Shown: positions 26,071-35,176, numbered from the stretch's first letter. The stretch: 38,467 nucleotides of DNA from Treponema sp. (GCA_016283615.1 JAEENG010000209.1:1-38467), one strand, 5' to 3'. Numbers and translations: made by a program. Notes: generated by a model from the sequence alone, not told the origin.

Positions 26071-26095
26071 CTGGTTCCCCTTAATTTACGAAGGC

Positions 26096-26383
26096 TTACA
26101 CGCCTTCGAATACCTTAATTGTTTCACCTGGAGCAACTCTAACGATTGCTTTTTTCCAGTCGGCTGTCTTTCCTGGTTTACCACGAAGACGTTTTACTTT
26201 GCCGAGAACATTTACAGTTGTGATTTTAACAACTGTAACACCGAAGAGTTTTGATACTGCTTCTTTAATCTGTGTTTTGCTTGCTGAAGGCTGTACTTTG
26301 AATACATATTTTCCTTCTTCACGCAAAGCAGTTGCTTTTTCTGACAGTACTGGCTCAATAAGAACATCATTCAAACTTGTCAT
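26096..26383 (-). CDS. rplW: 50S ribosomal protein L23
   Basis: L23 is the docking site at the tunnel exit for trigger factor and SRP. The 95-residue protein has LIEPVLSEKATALREEGKYV, FKVQPSASKTQIKEAVSKLF and KRLRGKPGKTADWKKAIVRV. The ATG overlaps the rplD stop as TAATG, so translation is probably coupled. Confidence 0.98.
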   Translation of the reverse strand: MTSLNDVLIEPVLSEKATALREEGKYVFKVQPSASKTQIKEAVSKLFGVTVVKITTVNVLGKVKRLRGKPGKTADWKKAIVRVAPGETIKVFEGV

Positions 26384-27018
26384 TATTTAGCCTCCTCTTC
26401 TTTATAGAATTCTGAAAGATTTTTAGCTGCTGATTCGAGCATGATAACTTTTCTTCCGTAGAAGAGGTCGTGTGCACGAAGGCGGTTGTATGACAAGAAG
26501 TAAACATTGTGGATATTACGTCCAGCCTGTTTAATTTTTGCATCGTTATCTTTAAGAATGATGACTGTGCGTTCGTCCTTAGCAAAGTTGTTAAGGATTT
26601 TTACCAAGTCTTTTGTTTTTCCGCTTTCAACAGTGAAATCTTCAACAACAGTAAGTCTGTCGCTCTGTGCCTGAAGACTCAGGATTGATTTCATTGCAAG
26701 GCGTTTTACCTTTTTAGGAAGTGCATAGCTGAAGTCGCGTGGTTTTGGTCCAAAGATTGTACCGCCGCCAACATTGATTGGAGACTTTTTATCACCACGA
26801 CGAGCATGTCCTGTGCCCTTCTGTTTGTACGGTTTTGCGTTAGATCCGTGTACTTCAGAACGAGTCTTTGTACATGCTGTTCCAACACGTTTATTTGCTA
26901 ATTCGTTATTGATGGCATAATAAATAACATCTTCATTTACTGGAAGTCCGAAAATGCTATCATCAAGCGTAATAGTGCGCAGTTCTTTACCATCGGTTGA
27001 AAAAACTTTCTTATCCAT
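26383..27018 (-). CDS. rplD: 50S ribosomal protein L4
   Basis: L4 lines the exit tunnel opposite L22. In E. coli it is also the S10-operon autoregulator, acting on the leader upstream of rpsJ. The 211-residue protein carries TACTKTRSEVHGSNAKPYKQ, KGTGHARRGDKKSPINVGGG and TIFGPKPRDFSYALPKKVKR, the tunnel loop, plus a normal C-terminal domain. Whether L4 regulates this operon is unknown. Structured spacers occur upstream of both rpsJ and rplC. Confidence 0.98.
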   Translation of the reverse strand: MDKKVFSTDGKELRTITLDDSIFGLPVNEDVIYYAINNELANKRVGTACTKTRSEVHGSNAKPYKQKGTGHARRGDKKSPINVGGGTIFGPKPRDFSYALPKKVKRLAMKSILSLQAQSDRLTVVEDFTVESGKTKDLVKILNNFAKDERTVIILKDNDAKIKQAGRNIHNVYFLSYNRLRAHDLFYGRKVIMLESAAKNLSEFYKEEEAK

Positions 27019-27035
27019 TTCTCATTTCCTCCGGA

Positions 27036-27656
27036 TTATTTCTTTACTGCGGACTTGATTATAAGTGTGCAGTCTTTAACTCCTGGAACTGCTCCACGTA
27101 CCATAATAACCTTAAGTTCAGGATCAATCTTAACGATTTTGAGGTTCTGAACAGTTACACGTTCAAAGCCCATGCGGCCAGGCAACTTAATATTTTTTAC
27201 ACTGTGTCCCGGTGTAGTACAGTTTCCTGTTCCACCTGGTTCACGATGAAATTTTGAACCGTGAGTTGCACGTCCACCATGGAAGCCCCAGCGTTTCATA
27301 ACACCCTGGAATCCCTTACCTTTTGAAGTTGCTGTAACATCAAGGAATGATGTTTTTTCAAACAACTCAAGACCAATCTGATCACCGACTTTTACTTCTT
27401 TTTCGAATTCTCTAAATTCTTTCAAATGACGTTTCGGTGAAACATTTTCAGGAAACTGACCTTTGTAAGCTTTGTTAACTTTTGATTCTTTAACATCTTC
27501 GATGCCAAGAACAACAGCATCGTAGCCGTTAGCTTCCTTTGTTTTTGTAGCAACAACTGTATTCGGTTCTACATGGATCACGGTTACTGGTGTCAGCTCG
27601 CCGTTGTCGTCGAATACCTGTGTCATTCCTACTTTTTTTGCAATCAGACCTTTCAT
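27036..27656 (-). CDS. rplC: 50S ribosomal protein L3
   Basis: L3 starts large-subunit assembly and its loop reaches the peptidyl-transferase centre. The 206-residue protein begins MKGLIAKKVGMTQVFDDNGE, with the characteristic GKGFQGVMKRWGFHGGRATH and GSKFHREPGGTGNCTTPGHS loop. A ribosome binding site (AGGAG) follows immediately after a perfect hairpin, so translation may depend on RNA folding. The 122-base spacer upstream is the longest inside the first half of this operon. Confidence 0.98.
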   Translation of the reverse strand: MKGLIAKKVGMTQVFDDNGELTPVTVIHVEPNTVVATKTKEANGYDAVVLGIEDVKESKVNKAYKGQFPENVSPKRHLKEFREFEKEVKVGDQIGLELFEKTSFLDVTATSKGKGFQGVMKRWGFHGGRATHGSKFHREPGGTGNCTTPGHSVKNIKLPGRMGFERVTVQNLKIVKIDPELKVIMVRGAVPGVKDCTLIIKSAVKK

Positions 27657-27663
27657 TCTGATA

Positions 27664-27689
27664 TTTCTCCTATAAGAAGAAAACGCCCG
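27664..27689 (-). promoter_or_regulatory. Perfect hairpin just upstream of the rplC ribosome binding site
   Basis: Plus-strand AAGAAGAAAAC and GTTTTCTTCTT form a perfect 11-bp stem with a four-base loop GCCC. In the minus-strand mRNA it ends directly before ATAGGAG, so it borders the rplC ribosome binding site. There is no long U-tract. Confidence 0.55.
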
Positions 27690-27745
27690 TTTTCTTCTTC
27701 ATCGGCCGCCATCCCTGATCCAAGGGACCGTTACCGTTTTTTTTC

Positions 27746-27783
27746 AGTAAGTTTTAGTTGCGACGCAACCTAAAATCCTTACT
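27746..27783 (-). promoter_or_regulatory. Long imperfect hairpin at the rpsJ 3' end
   Basis: Nested pairings AGTAAG/CTTACT, TTTTA/TAAAA and GTTGC/GCAAC around a GAC loop form an almost continuous stem that includes the rpsJ stop codon. The minus-strand RNA downstream is A-rich, not T-rich, so it is unlikely to be a terminator. It may protect or process the 3' end of the rpsJ segment. Confidence 0.5.
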
Positions 27784-28087
27784 GTTTAATTTCTACGTCT
27801 ACACCGGCAGGCAATTCAAGTTTCATCAAAGAATCCATAACATCTGCTGTTGGATTCAAGATGTCAATAAGACGTTTGTGAGTTCTCATTTCAAACTGTT
27901 CACGAGACTTTTTGTTTACGTGTGGTGAACGAAGAACTGTTACCTTATTGATTCTTGTAGGAAGCGGAACTGGTCCTGAAACCTTTGCTCCAGCTTTCTG
28001 TACTGTCTGTACGATGGCTTTTGCGCTCTGATCGATCAGCTCTACATCAAATGCACGAAGTCTGACACGAATTTTTCCGTTAGCCAT
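27779..28087 (-). CDS. rpsJ: 30S ribosomal protein S10 (NusE)
   Basis: S10 is in the head of the small subunit and, as NusE, joins NusB and NusG in transcription antitermination. From ATG 28087 it is 102 residues, the family norm ([20 protein letters not shown]); GGAG lies upstream and overlaps a TTG at 28099 that I reject. Conserved segments are [40 protein letters not shown]. It lies 60 bases after tuf, with a 10-bp hairpin in the gap, and heads the S10-type gene order. Confidence 0.97.
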   Translation of the reverse strand: MANGKIRVRLRAFDVELIDQSAKAIVQTVQKAGAKVSGPVPLPTRINKVTVLRSPHVNKKSREQFEMRTHKRLIDILNPTADVMDSLMKLELPAGVDVEIKQ

Positions 28088-28103
28088 TATATTCTCCAAT
28101 AAC

Positions 28104-28130
28104 AGAGATGCGGCTTTTCACCGCATCCCT
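28104..28130 (-). promoter_or_regulatory. Hairpin between tuf and rpsJ
   Basis: AGAGATGCGG (28104-28113) pairs with CCGCATCCCT (28121-28130) over 10 positions, with one G-U pair in RNA and a 7-base loop. No U-tract follows in the minus-strand RNA, so it could be a processing or stability element that separates abundant tuf RNA from the r-protein part. Confidence 0.5.
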
Positions 28131-28147
28131 GCAATTTACGATTAAAA

Positions 28148-29338
28148 CTATTCGATAATCTTTGTAACCTGTCCAGAAGCGATTGTACGACCGCCTTCAC
28201 GGATAGCAAGTTTAAGACCTTCGTCCATAGCGATTGGGTGAATAAGTTCACCAATAATCTTAACGTTGTCGCCTGGTTTAACCATGTCTGTACCAGCTTC
28301 GAGTTCTACAGTACCTGTGATATCTGTAGTTCTGAAGTAGAACTGTGGGCGATAACCTGTAAAGAATGGGCTGTGGCGTCCACCTTCTTCCTTAGAAAGA
28401 ACGTAGATCTGAGCTTCGAATTTTGTGTGTGGGTGAATTGAGTTAGGAGCAGCGAGAACCTGTCCGCGTACAACGTCTTTCTTTTCAACACCACGGAGGA
28501 GGATACCAACGTTATCACCAGCGATACCCTGATCCAAAGTCTTCTGGAACATTTCGATACCAGTAGCTGTTGTATCCTGTGTTGGGCGGATACCTACGAT
28601 CTGTACAGGGTCGTTGAGGTTGATTACACCACGTTCGATACGACCTGTTACTACAGTACCACGTCCAGAGATTGTGAAGATGTCTTCGATTGGCATCAAG
28701 AATGGTTTCTGATCATCACGAACTGGATCATCGAACCAAGAGTCCATTGCAGCGAGCAATTCTTCGATACATTTTGTATCATCAGCAGAAGCGCCGTCCT
28801 GGAGAGCTTTGAAAGCAGATCCCTTGATGATTGGTGTTTCAGCAGAGAAGCCGTATTTCTGGATTGTATCTTTAACGTCTTCTTCTACGAGCATCAACAT
28901 TTCTTCATCGCCGTCGAGCTGGTCAACTTTGTTCAAGAATACGATGATCTTTGGTACACCTACCTGACGAGCAAGCAAAAGGTGTTCCTTAGTCTGAGCC
29001 ATAACACCATCAGTAGCTGCGATTACGAGAACAGCACCGTCCATCTGAGCGGCACCAGTAATCATGTTCTTTACATAGTCAGCGTGTCCTGGACAGTCGA
29101 TGTGTGCGTAGTGGCGTTTGTCTGACTGATATTCCAAGTGACGAGTATTGATAGTAATACCACGCTCTTTTTCTTCTGGAGCGTTATCAATTTCATCATA
29201 CTTAAGAACTTTATCACCATACTTTTTAGCACAGTATGAAGTGATAGCAGCAGACAAAGTTGTCTTACCATGGTCAACGTGACCGATAGTACCAACGTTC
29301 ATGTGAGGTTTAGTTCTGACGAACTTCTCCTTAGCCAT
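28148..29338 (-). CDS. tuf: Elongation factor Tu
   Basis: EF-Tu delivers aminoacyl-tRNA to the ribosomal A site as a GTP complex. The 396-residue protein has the G1 loop GHVDHGKT (residues 19-26), switch [17 protein letters not shown]3 [21 protein letters not shown]4 NKVD and G5 GSAFKA. Domains 2 and 3 follow and end in [16 protein letters not shown] 29338 follows GGAGAAACAC. It is separated from rpsG by 543 bases containing its own promoter and a long structured leader, and it is followed by rpsJ, so it heads the S10-spc-alpha transcription unit. fusA does not precede it. Confidence 0.98.
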   Translation of the reverse strand: MAKEKFVRTKPHMNVGTIGHVDHGKTTLSAAITSYCAKKYGDKVLKYDEIDNAPEEKERGITINTRHLEYQSDKRHYAHIDCPGHADYVKNMITGAAQMDGAVLVIAATDGVMAQTKEHLLLARQVGVPKIIVFLNKVDQLDGDEEMLMLVEEDVKDTIQKYGFSAETPIIKGSAFKALQDGASADDTKCIEELLAAMDSWFDDPVRDDQKPFLMPIEDIFTISGRGTVVTGRIERGVINLNDPVQIVGIRPTQDTTATGIEMFQKTLDQGIAGDNVGILLRGVEKKDVVRGQVLAAPNSIHPHTKFEAQIYVLSKEEGGRHSPFFTGYRPQFYFRTTDITGTVELEAGTDMVKPGDNVKIIGELIHPIAMDEGLKLAIREGGRTIASGQVTKIIE

Positions 29339-29759
29339 GTGTTTCTCCTTTGCCGAAACTCTTTTTTCGTTCGGCTTTTAAAAATATATGTGTTGCACTT
29401 TAAGCCAGAACGGGACTTTTTCACACAGAAAAGGTCACATTCGCATACACACTAATTTATTTATTATTGATTTAGAAAAGCAGCTTTTAACTGTACCTTA
29501 TATAATTCAAGGTACATTTCCGAAACCACCTATCATCATCAAAATAAAATCTCAACAACTGGTCTGGCATTCAGAATTATCATGCGAGGCAAGAAGATTA
29601 CCTGCAACAGAAACCCAGACCTTTGCGCCAGGGCCACATTTACCTGAAAACTGTTTTGCAGTTAACTTTACGGTAAACATCAGACTTAATAATTGAAGTC
29701 TGTCTGAACAATTCAAAGAACCCAACCTAAATACCGACAATAAGCCCATTTAGGCGCGT
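29339..29759 (-). other. Long structured 5' leader of tuf
   Basis: About 420 bases lie between the predicted tuf transcription start (about 29759) and the tuf ATG. Several inverted repeats are seen: CAGACTT/AAGTCTG (29681-29702), AACTG/CAGTT (about 29649-29663), GGTCTGG/CCAGACC (about 29561-29620), TGTACCTT/AAGGTACA (29492-29516) and GCCGAA/TTCGGC (29352-29375), the last right before the ribosome binding site. The part around 29560-29700 has clearly higher GC than its AT-rich flanks. No tRNA or other known RNA was recognised. A regulatory leader is the best reading; a separate small RNA is an alternative. Confidence 0.45.
29552..29749 (-). other. 65-codon upstream ORF in the tuf leader
   Basis: An ATG at 29749, about 10 bases after the predicted transcription start, opens a 65-codon frame (MGLLSVFRLGSLNCSDRLQL) ending CQTSC. 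It has no Shine-Dalgarno. An internal ATG at 29680 lies just beside a hairpin. It may be chance, but its place at the very start of the leader makes a leader peptide possible. Confidence 0.2.
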
Positions 29760-29765
29760 TCTTAA

Positions 29766-29794
29766 GTTATACATTTTTTAGAAAATAAATTCAA
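29766..29794 (-). promoter_or_regulatory. Promoter of the tuf-S10-spc-alpha operon
   Basis: On the minus strand TTGAAT (29789-29794, 4/6) and TATAAC (29766-29771, 5/6) are exactly 17 bases apart. It lies shortly after the rpsG terminator, and no other promoter upstream of tuf in this gap looks as good. The predicted start is about 29759. Confidence 0.6.
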
Positions 29795-29812
29795 TAGCTA
29801 AAAATTGAATTT
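29787..29812. repeat. Inverted repeat over the tuf -35 element
   Basis: AAATTCAAT (29787-29795) and ATTGAATTT (29804-29812) are a perfect 9-bp inverted repeat with an 8-base spacer. The left arm contains the whole -35 hexamer of the tuf promoter. It could be an operator, or in part AT-rich coincidence. Confidence 0.5.
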
Positions 29813-29829
29813 TAATAAATTTATGATAG

Positions 29830-29865
29830 TAAAAAAAAAGACCGCCCGATAAAAAGGCGGCCTTT
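29830..29865 (-). terminator. Terminator after rpsG
   Basis: AAAGACCGCC (29837-29846) pairs with GGCGGCCTTT (29856-29865) over 10 positions, with one G-U in RNA. A run of nine T follows on the minus strand. It ends the rpsL-rpsG unit and separates it from the tuf promoter. Confidence 0.93.
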
Positions 29866-29881
29866 AGAAAGAAGTCTGAAA

Positions 29882-30352
29882 CTACCAGCGATAGTGAGCA
29901 AATGCTTTGTTTGCTTCTGCCATCTTGTGTGTATCTTCCTTCTTCTTGTATGCAGAACCTGTATTGTTGAATGCATCATAAAGTTCTGATGCCAATGTGT
30001 CTGCCATACCGTGACCTGAGCGGCTGCGTGCAGCTGTGATAATCCAGCGCATTGCAAGAGCTTCACGGCGTGAATCTCTGATTTCGATAGGTACCTGGTA
30101 AGTAGCACCACCAACGCGGCGTGACTTTACTTCTACCATAGGCTTAACGTTATCAAGAGCCTTGTTGAATACTTCAAGTGGATCCTGATTTGTTTTTGCC
30201 TTAAGTTTATCCATTGCTTCATAGATAATCTTAGTACATGTTTCTTTTTTACCGTCGAGCATCATTCTGCTGACAAATTTTGTAACAACCGGGCTGTTGT
30301 ATTTTGCATCTGGCATAACAGGACGGTTTACCGATTTCTTATGTCTTCCCAT
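29882..30352 (-). CDS. rpsG: 30S ribosomal protein S7
   Basis: S7 starts assembly of the small-subunit head and contacts tRNA in the E site. The 156-residue protein contains KYNSPVVTKFVSRMMLDGKK, VEVKSRRVGGATYQVPIEIR, RREALAMRWIITAARSRSGH and the C-terminal KMAEANKAFAHYRW. It is 19 bases after rpsL and is the last gene of its unit, followed by a strong terminator instead of fusA. Confidence 0.98.
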   Translation of the reverse strand: MGRHKKSVNRPVMPDAKYNSPVVTKFVSRMMLDGKKETCTKIIYEAMDKLKAKTNQDPLEVFNKALDNVKPMVEVKSRRVGGATYQVPIEIRDSRREALAMRWIITAARSRSGHGMADTLASELYDAFNNTGSAYKKKEDTHKMAEANKAFAHYRW

Positions 30353-30371
30353 AGTAATCCTCCTTTAATCC

Positions 30372-30746
30372 TTATGCCTTAGGCTTTTTAGCACCGTACT
30401 TAGAGCGGGCACGTTTACGTCCTTCAACTCCAAGAGTATCTTTTGTACCGCGGATAATGTGGTAACGTACACCAGGAAGGTCCTTTACACGTCCACCGCG
30501 GATAAGAACAACTGAGTGTTCCTGCAAGTTATGTCCAATACCTGGAATGTATGCAGTAACTTCAATTCCATTTGACAAGCGAACACGGGCTACCTTACGG
30601 AGAGCTGAGTTCGGTTTTTTAGGTGTAACAGTCATAACACGTGTGCAAACACCACGTTTCTGTGGGCACGACTCAAGTGCGGGAGCTTTAGTCGTATTTG
30701 CCAAAGTCTGTCTACCTTTACGAATTAATTGATTTATTGTAGGCAT
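30372..30746 (-). CDS. rpsL: 30S ribosomal protein S12
   Basis: S12 is at the decoding centre and controls accuracy. The 124-residue protein matches the family throughout: [66 protein letters not shown]. The lysines at 43 and 88 (E. coli numbering with Met) whose change gives streptomycin resistance are both present, so the genotype looks streptomycin-sensitive. AGGAG precedes ATG 30746. A promoter in the gap after rpoC supplies transcription. Confidence 0.98.
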   Translation of the reverse strand: MPTINQLIRKGRQTLANTTKAPALESCPQKRGVCTRVMTVTPKKPNSALRKVARVRLSNGIEVTAYIPGIGHNLQEHSVVLIRGGRVKDLPGVRYHIIRGTKDTLGVEGRKRARSKYGAKKPKA

Positions 30747-30803
30747 CGGCCTATTCTCCTATTTACATGCCGGTCAGCACCCCGGACAGAATAAACAAAA
30801 CAA

Positions 30804-30818
30804 CCCTAAAGATTAGGG
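30804..30818 (-). promoter_or_regulatory. Hairpin at the start of the rpsL transcript
   Basis: CCCTAA (30804-30809) and TTAGGG (30813-30818) form a 6-bp stem with a 3-base loop, at the predicted transcription start. On the minus strand TTGTTTTGTTT follows. It may protect the 5' end or act as a weak attenuator. Confidence 0.35.
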
Positions 30819-30824
30819 AATTCA

Positions 30825-30854
30825 ATAATAACGAATTCTAAACAATACAGTCAA
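30825..30854 (-). promoter_or_regulatory. Promoter of rpsL-rpsG
   Basis: On the minus strand TTGACT (30849-30854, 5/6) and TATTAT (30825-30830, 5/6) are 18 bases apart, between the rpoC terminator and rpsL. The predicted start is about 30818, giving a leader of about 70 bases. Confidence 0.65.
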
Positions 30855-30867
30855 GAACTCATATTAA

Positions 30868-30902
30868 AAATTCGGTGAATTCATATTGAATTCACCGAAT
30901 TT
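30868..30902 (-). terminator. Terminator after rpoC
   Basis: A perfect 15-bp stem, AAATTCGGTGAATTC (30868-30882) with its complement at 30888-30902, and a 5-base loop ATATT. A T run (TTTTTAATATG with the stem end) follows on the minus strand. It separates rpoBC from rpsLG. Confidence 0.93.
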
Positions 30903-30910
30903 CAAGGAAA

Positions 30911-33900
30911 CTAGTCCTCGTCAGCTACAGTTTCTACTGCAGATTCTTCCATCTGGGCTTCCGGCTTCTCTTCTGCCTTAAGGCGTGCGAGAGCTTCTTC
31001 CATCTGGATGTCGAGGTCATTATCAGAACCGTCAAAAAGTTTAACGTTTCTGTAGTTGCGGATACCTGTTCCGGCTGGAATCATGTGTCCGATAATTACG
31101 TTTTCTTTCAAACCGCGCAAGTGGTCTTCATCACCGGCAATAGCTGCGTTTGTAAGAACGCGGGTTGTTTCCTGGAATGAAGATGCAGAAATGAATGAGT
31201 CTGTAGCCAGAGCTGCCTTTGTAATACCCTGGAACATAGGGCGTGCAACAGCCGGCTGACCGCCTTCTGCGATAACGCGTTTGTTTTCTGCGTGGAACTG
31301 GTATTTATCTACCTGGTCACCGAAGATGTATTTTGTATCACCAACAGAAACAACTTCTACCTTGCGGAGCATCTGGCGAACGATAACACCAATGTGTTTG
31401 TCATCGATTGCTACACCCTGTGCAGAGTAAACTCCCTGGATTTCGTTCATCAGGTATTCCTGGAGAGCGTTTTCACCGAGGATTGCAAGGATGTCGTGTG
31501 CACTTGCTGCACCGTCACAAAGCTGTTCGCCTGCCAGAACATGGTCACCGTCGCGAACGAGGAGACGCTGTGTCATTGGAATCTGGTGTTCAAAAGACTT
31601 GCCGTATTCGTCTTCTACAACGATTGTACGCTTACCTTTTGTAACTCCCTTGAACTTAACAGTTCCGGAAATCTGAGAAAGAACACACGGATTCTTTGGT
31701 TTGCGTGCTTCGAAGAGTTCAGATACACGTGGAAGACCACCTGTAATATCGTTTGTCTTTGCAGCAGCAACAGGCATCTTGGCAAGGATGTTACCTGCTT
31801 CAACAGACTGTTTGTCTTCTACCTGAAGGATAGCGCCTGCAGGGAGGAAGTAAGATGCTGCTTCGTTACCAGCTTCATCAGTAATAAGGATGCGAGGCTG
31901 TTTCTGATCCATGTGGAGGTCAGTGATGTAACGTTCTGTTTTACCAGAGTTAGTATCGATAACTTCTTCGAGGGTTGCACCAGGAATAATGTCTTCAAAG
32001 TGAACGTATCCGCTTACTTCGGCAATAATTGGTTCAGAGAATGGATCGAATGTACCGATTACATCTCCTGCCTTAACAATGTCGCCTGCCTTAACCTGAA
32101 CTGTAGAACCGTTGGCAATTTCTACCTTCTGTTCGTTACCTGCAAGGTAAAGAGTTCCGTCAAGAACAAGGATGCGTCCGTTTTCTTTTGCTACAAAGTC
32201 ACCGTGCTTGCGTTCAACAAGTACAGTTCCCTTGAGTACACGTCCGCCGTCCTGAACTACAGCCTTGTCTCCGCTTTCAAGTTTGCATGAATCGATGAGA
32301 CGGGTTGTGATCATTGTACCCTTGCGTGTAAAGAGCCAGCTGCCGTCGCTGTTTACAACGTGTGTACCGTTGATGTCTCCAACAAGTACGTCGTATTTAA
32401 GAACGATCTTGTTGTCTTCTGTTTCCTTGGAAGCAGTACCACCAACGTGGAATGTACGCATTGTAAGCTGTGTACCAGGCTGACCAATTGACTGAGCGGC
32501 GATAACACCTACGGCTTCACCGATTTCAACGAGCTTGTTGCGTGCGAGGTTTTTACCATAACACTTAACGCAGACACCGTGTTCAGCTTCACATGTAAGT
32601 ACAGTTCGGAGCTTAACTTTTTCAACACCGGCGTCTTCGATTTTCTTTGCGAGTTCGTCAGTGATGTAATCGTTGGCATCACAAATGAGTTCACCAGTTA
32701 CCGGGTGAATTACACGTTCAATTGTAAAGTGACCTGCAATTCTCTTTGAAAGAGGAGTGATGATTTCGTCACCGTTTTTGATAGCTGTATAATCGATACC
32801 GTTGATAGTACCACAGTCTTCTTCGTTTACAACAACATCCTGTGCAACGTCAACAAGACGGCGTGTCATGTAACCGGCGTCGGCTGTCTTAAGAGCGGTA
32901 TCGGTAAGACCCTTGCGGGCACCGTTTGAAGAAATGAAGTATTCGATAACCGAAAGACCTTCACGGAAGTTTGACTTAACCGGAAGTTCGATGATGTCGC
33001 CGTTAGGCTTAGCCATCAAACCACGCATTGCGGCAAGCTGAGAGATCTGCTTTTTAGAACCGCGGGCACCAGAATCAGCCATCATATAGATAGTATTGAA
33101 TCCGTCTTTGTCCTTCTTGAGGTTTTCGTACATGATTTCTGTAAGCTTGTCGTTAGTACGGGCCCAGATATCAGTTACCTTGTTATAGCGTTCGTCCTGT
33201 GTGATAACACCGCGGGAGTACTGACCAACGATTTCTTCAACTTCTTTGTTTGCTTTATCAACCATCGGTTTTTTCTCTTCCGGAATGATGATATCTTCCA
33301 TAGAAAGAGTTGCACCGAAGAATGTTGCGTTTTTGTAACCACAAGCCTTGATTGCGTCGAGCATCTGGATTGTGAGCCATGCTCCCTTAGTATGGAATAC
33401 TTTTTCGATCATCTTGCGGAGATCTTTATCACCCATACGTTCGTTTACAAAGCCTACACCTTCAGGCATTTCTGCGTTAAAGCGGATACGGCCTGCAGTT
33501 GTTTTGATTACGTCACCGGCTTTGAAAGCACCGTCAACAAATGAGTCTTTTGGAGCCGGAACTTTAATTTCTGCCTGCCATTCAATAAAGCCGTCTTCTG
33601 CAGCCATGATTGCTTCGTCATCGCTTGAGAAACGTTTATTTGTTCCCTTAGCGTTCGGCTTAACAGAAGTCATATAGTAGATACCCAATACCATGTCCTG
33701 TGACGGATAAACGATTGTGTTACCGTTAGCAGGGTCCAGGAGGTTGCGGGCAGAAAGCATCAATGTCCAGCATTCCATCTGAGCTGCCTGAGTAAGAGGA
33801 ACGTGGATAGCCATCTGGTCACCGTCGAAGTCGGCGTTGAAAGCCTTACATGCGAGCGGGTGAAGTTTAAGAGCTTTACCTTCAACAAGTACAGGTTCAA

Positions 33901-35176
33901 AAGCCTGGATACCAAGACGGTGAAGTGTCGGAGCACGGTTAAGCATAACCGGGTGTTCGCGTACAACTTCGTCAAGGATGGCAAATACTTCCGGAGATTC
34001 CTGTTCAACAAGAGTCTTAGCCTTTTTGATATTGAATACAACTTCTTTATCAACGAGTTTTTTCATGATAAACGGCTTGAACAATTCAAGAGCCATTTTT
34101 GTAGGGAGACCACACTGCCAGAGTTTGAGTTCCGGACCAACAACGATTACCGAACGTCCAGAGTAGTCAACACGCTTACCGAGAAGGTTCTGGCGGAAAC
34201 GTCCCTGCTTACCCTTGAGCATATCGCTGATTGATTTGAGAGGGCGGTTCGAAGCACCCTTTACAGAACGCTTGCGTTTAGAGTTATCGAACAATGCGTC
34301 AACAGCTTCCTGAAGCATGCGTTTTTCGTTACGGATAATGATTTCCGGAGCAGACAGCTGCTTGAGTCTCTGAAGACGGTTATTGCGGTTGATAACACGG
34401 CGATAAAGGTCATTAAGGTCAGATGTAGCAAAACGTCCACCATCGAGCTGAACCATAGGGCGCAAATCAGGCGGAATTACAGGAATTACATCGAGAACCA
34501 TCCATGAAGCCTTGTTGCCTGAAGAGCGGAAGTCTTCTACGATACTGATGCGTTTGAGAAGGCGTTTGTCGCTCTTAGCTCCCTTTTCGCGCATTTTGTC
34601 GCGCAATTCAGCTGCAAGTTCATCGAGGTTAAGGTTTTCGAGCATTGTTTTGATAGCTTCGGCACCCATACCTGCAGTAAATGACTGACCATAGCGTTCA
34701 ACATCTTCCATGTATTCTTCTTCAGAAAGAAGCTGGCCCTTTTTAAGTTCAGTGTCACCTGCATCGAGAACGATATATTTTTCGTAGTACAAAACAGAGC
34801 GGAGCTGAGCAACCTGCATATCAAGCAGAAGGCCCATGCGGCTCGGAACTGATTTGTAGTACCAGATGTGGCTTACAGGAGCTGCAAGTTCAATATGACC
34901 TGTACGTTCGCGGCGTACTTTAAAGTGAGTAACTTCAACGCCACAGCGGTCACAGATTACACCCTTGTAGCGGATAGACTTGAATTTACCGCAGTAGCAT
35001 TCCCATTCCTTTGTAGTACCGAAAATGCGTTCGCAGAAAAGACCGTCTTTCTCAGGGCGGAGAGTACGATAGTTAATTGTTTCCGGCTTTTTAACTTCGC
35101 CGTAAGACCAGCTGCGGATATCATCCGGGCTGGCAAGTTTAATTTTAATGGAATCGAAATCCTGAATATCACGCAT
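30911..35176 (-). CDS. rpoC: DNA-directed RNA polymerase subunit beta'
   Basis: The catalytic subunit with the active-site magnesium. From ATG 35176 it is 1,421 residues ([20 protein letters not shown]). I chose this start because AAGGAG (35184-35189) is seven bases upstream; an ATG at 35182 is only one base from it, and longer starts run into rpoB. The N-terminal zinc site is CYCGK...CDRCG, and [15 protein letters not shown] carries the three metal-binding aspartates. The trigger loop/bridge region includes [14 protein letters not shown] and [21 protein letters not shown] second zinc site is [13 protein letters not shown]. An acidic tail ends the protein. It overlaps the end of rpoB by eight bases. 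Confidence 0.98.
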   Translation of the reverse strand: MRDIQDFDSIKIKLASPDDIRSWSYGEVKKPETINYRTLRPEKDGLFCERIFGTTKEWECYCGKFKSIRYKGVICDRCGVEVTHFKVRRERTGHIELAAPVSHIWYYKSVPSRMGLLLDMQVAQLRSVLYYEKYIVLDAGDTELKKGQLLSEEEYMEDVERYGQSFTAGMGAEAIKTMLENLNLDELAAELRDKMREKGAKSDKRLLKRISIVEDFRSSGNKASWMVLDVIPVIPPDLRPMVQLDGGRFATSDLNDLYRRVINRNNRLQRLKQLSAPEIIIRNEKRMLQEAVDALFDNSKRKRSVKGASNRPLKSISDMLKGKQGRFRQNLLGKRVDYSGRSVIVVGPELKLWQCGLPTKMALELFKPFIMKKLVDKEVVFNIKKAKTLVEQESPEVFAILDEVVREHPVMLNRAPTLHRLGIQAFEPVLVEGKALKLHPLACKAFNADFDGDQMAIHVPLTQAAQMECWTLMLSARNLLDPANGNTIVYPSQDMVLGIYYMTSVKPNAKGTNKRFSSDDEAIMAAEDGFIEWQAEIKVPAPKDSFVDGAFKAGDVIKTTAGRIRFNAEMPEGVGFVNERMGDKDLRKMIEKVFHTKGAWLTIQMLDAIKACGYKNATFFGATLSMEDIIIPEEKKPMVDKANKEVEEIVGQYSRGVITQDERYNKVTDIWARTNDKLTEIMYENLKKDKDGFNTIYMMADSGARGSKKQISQLAAMRGLMAKPNGDIIELPVKSNFREGLSVIEYFISSNGARKGLTDTALKTADAGYMTRRLVDVAQDVVVNEEDCGTINGIDYTAIKNGDEIITPLSKRIAGHFTIERVIHPVTGELICDANDYITDELAKKIEDAGVEKVKLRTVLTCEAEHGVCVKCYGKNLARNKLVEIGEAVGVIAAQSIGQPGTQLTMRTFHVGGTASKETEDNKIVLKYDVLVGDINGTHVVNSDGSWLFTRKGTMITTRLIDSCKLESGDKAVVQDGGRVLKGTVLVERKHGDFVAKENGRILVLDGTLYLAGNEQKVEIANGSTVQVKAGDIVKAGDVIGTFDPFSEPIIAEVSGYVHFEDIIPGATLEEVIDTNSGKTERYITDLHMDQKQPRILITDEAGNEAASYFLPAGAILQVEDKQSVEAGNILAKMPVAAAKTNDITGGLPRVSELFEARKPKNPCVLSQISGTVKFKGVTKGKRTIVVEDEYGKSFEHQIPMTQRLLVRDGDHVLAGEQLCDGAASAHDILAILGENALQEYLMNEIQGVYSAQGVAIDDKHIGVIVRQMLRKVEVVSVGDTKYIFGDQVDKYQFHAENKRVIAEGGQPAVARPMFQGITKAALATDSFISASSFQETTRVLTNAAIAGDEDHLRGLKENVIIGHMIPAGTGIRNYRNVKLFDGSDNDLDIQMEEALARLKAEEKPEAQMEESAVETVADED

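Noticed and set aside
29388-29696. Plus-strand 102-codon frame in the rpsG-tuf gap
   Set aside because: No ribosome binding site or known domain, and the gap has a minus-strand promoter and leader that explain it better.
29550-29705. Possible tRNA or known small RNA in the GC-richer part of the tuf leader
   Set aside because: I could not fit a cloverleaf, an acceptor-stem/CCA pattern, or the conserved bases of SRP RNA, 6S RNA or tmRNA.
29831-29839. Run of nine A as a possible slippage site or phase-variable tract
   Set aside because: It is the T-tract of the rpsG terminator read on the other strand and is not in a coding region or promoter spacer.
31292-32290. Plus-strand open frame of 332 codons inside rpoC
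   Set aside because: It lies wholly antisense to a strongly conserved part of rpoC, has no ribosome binding site, and its composition is that of a shadow frame.
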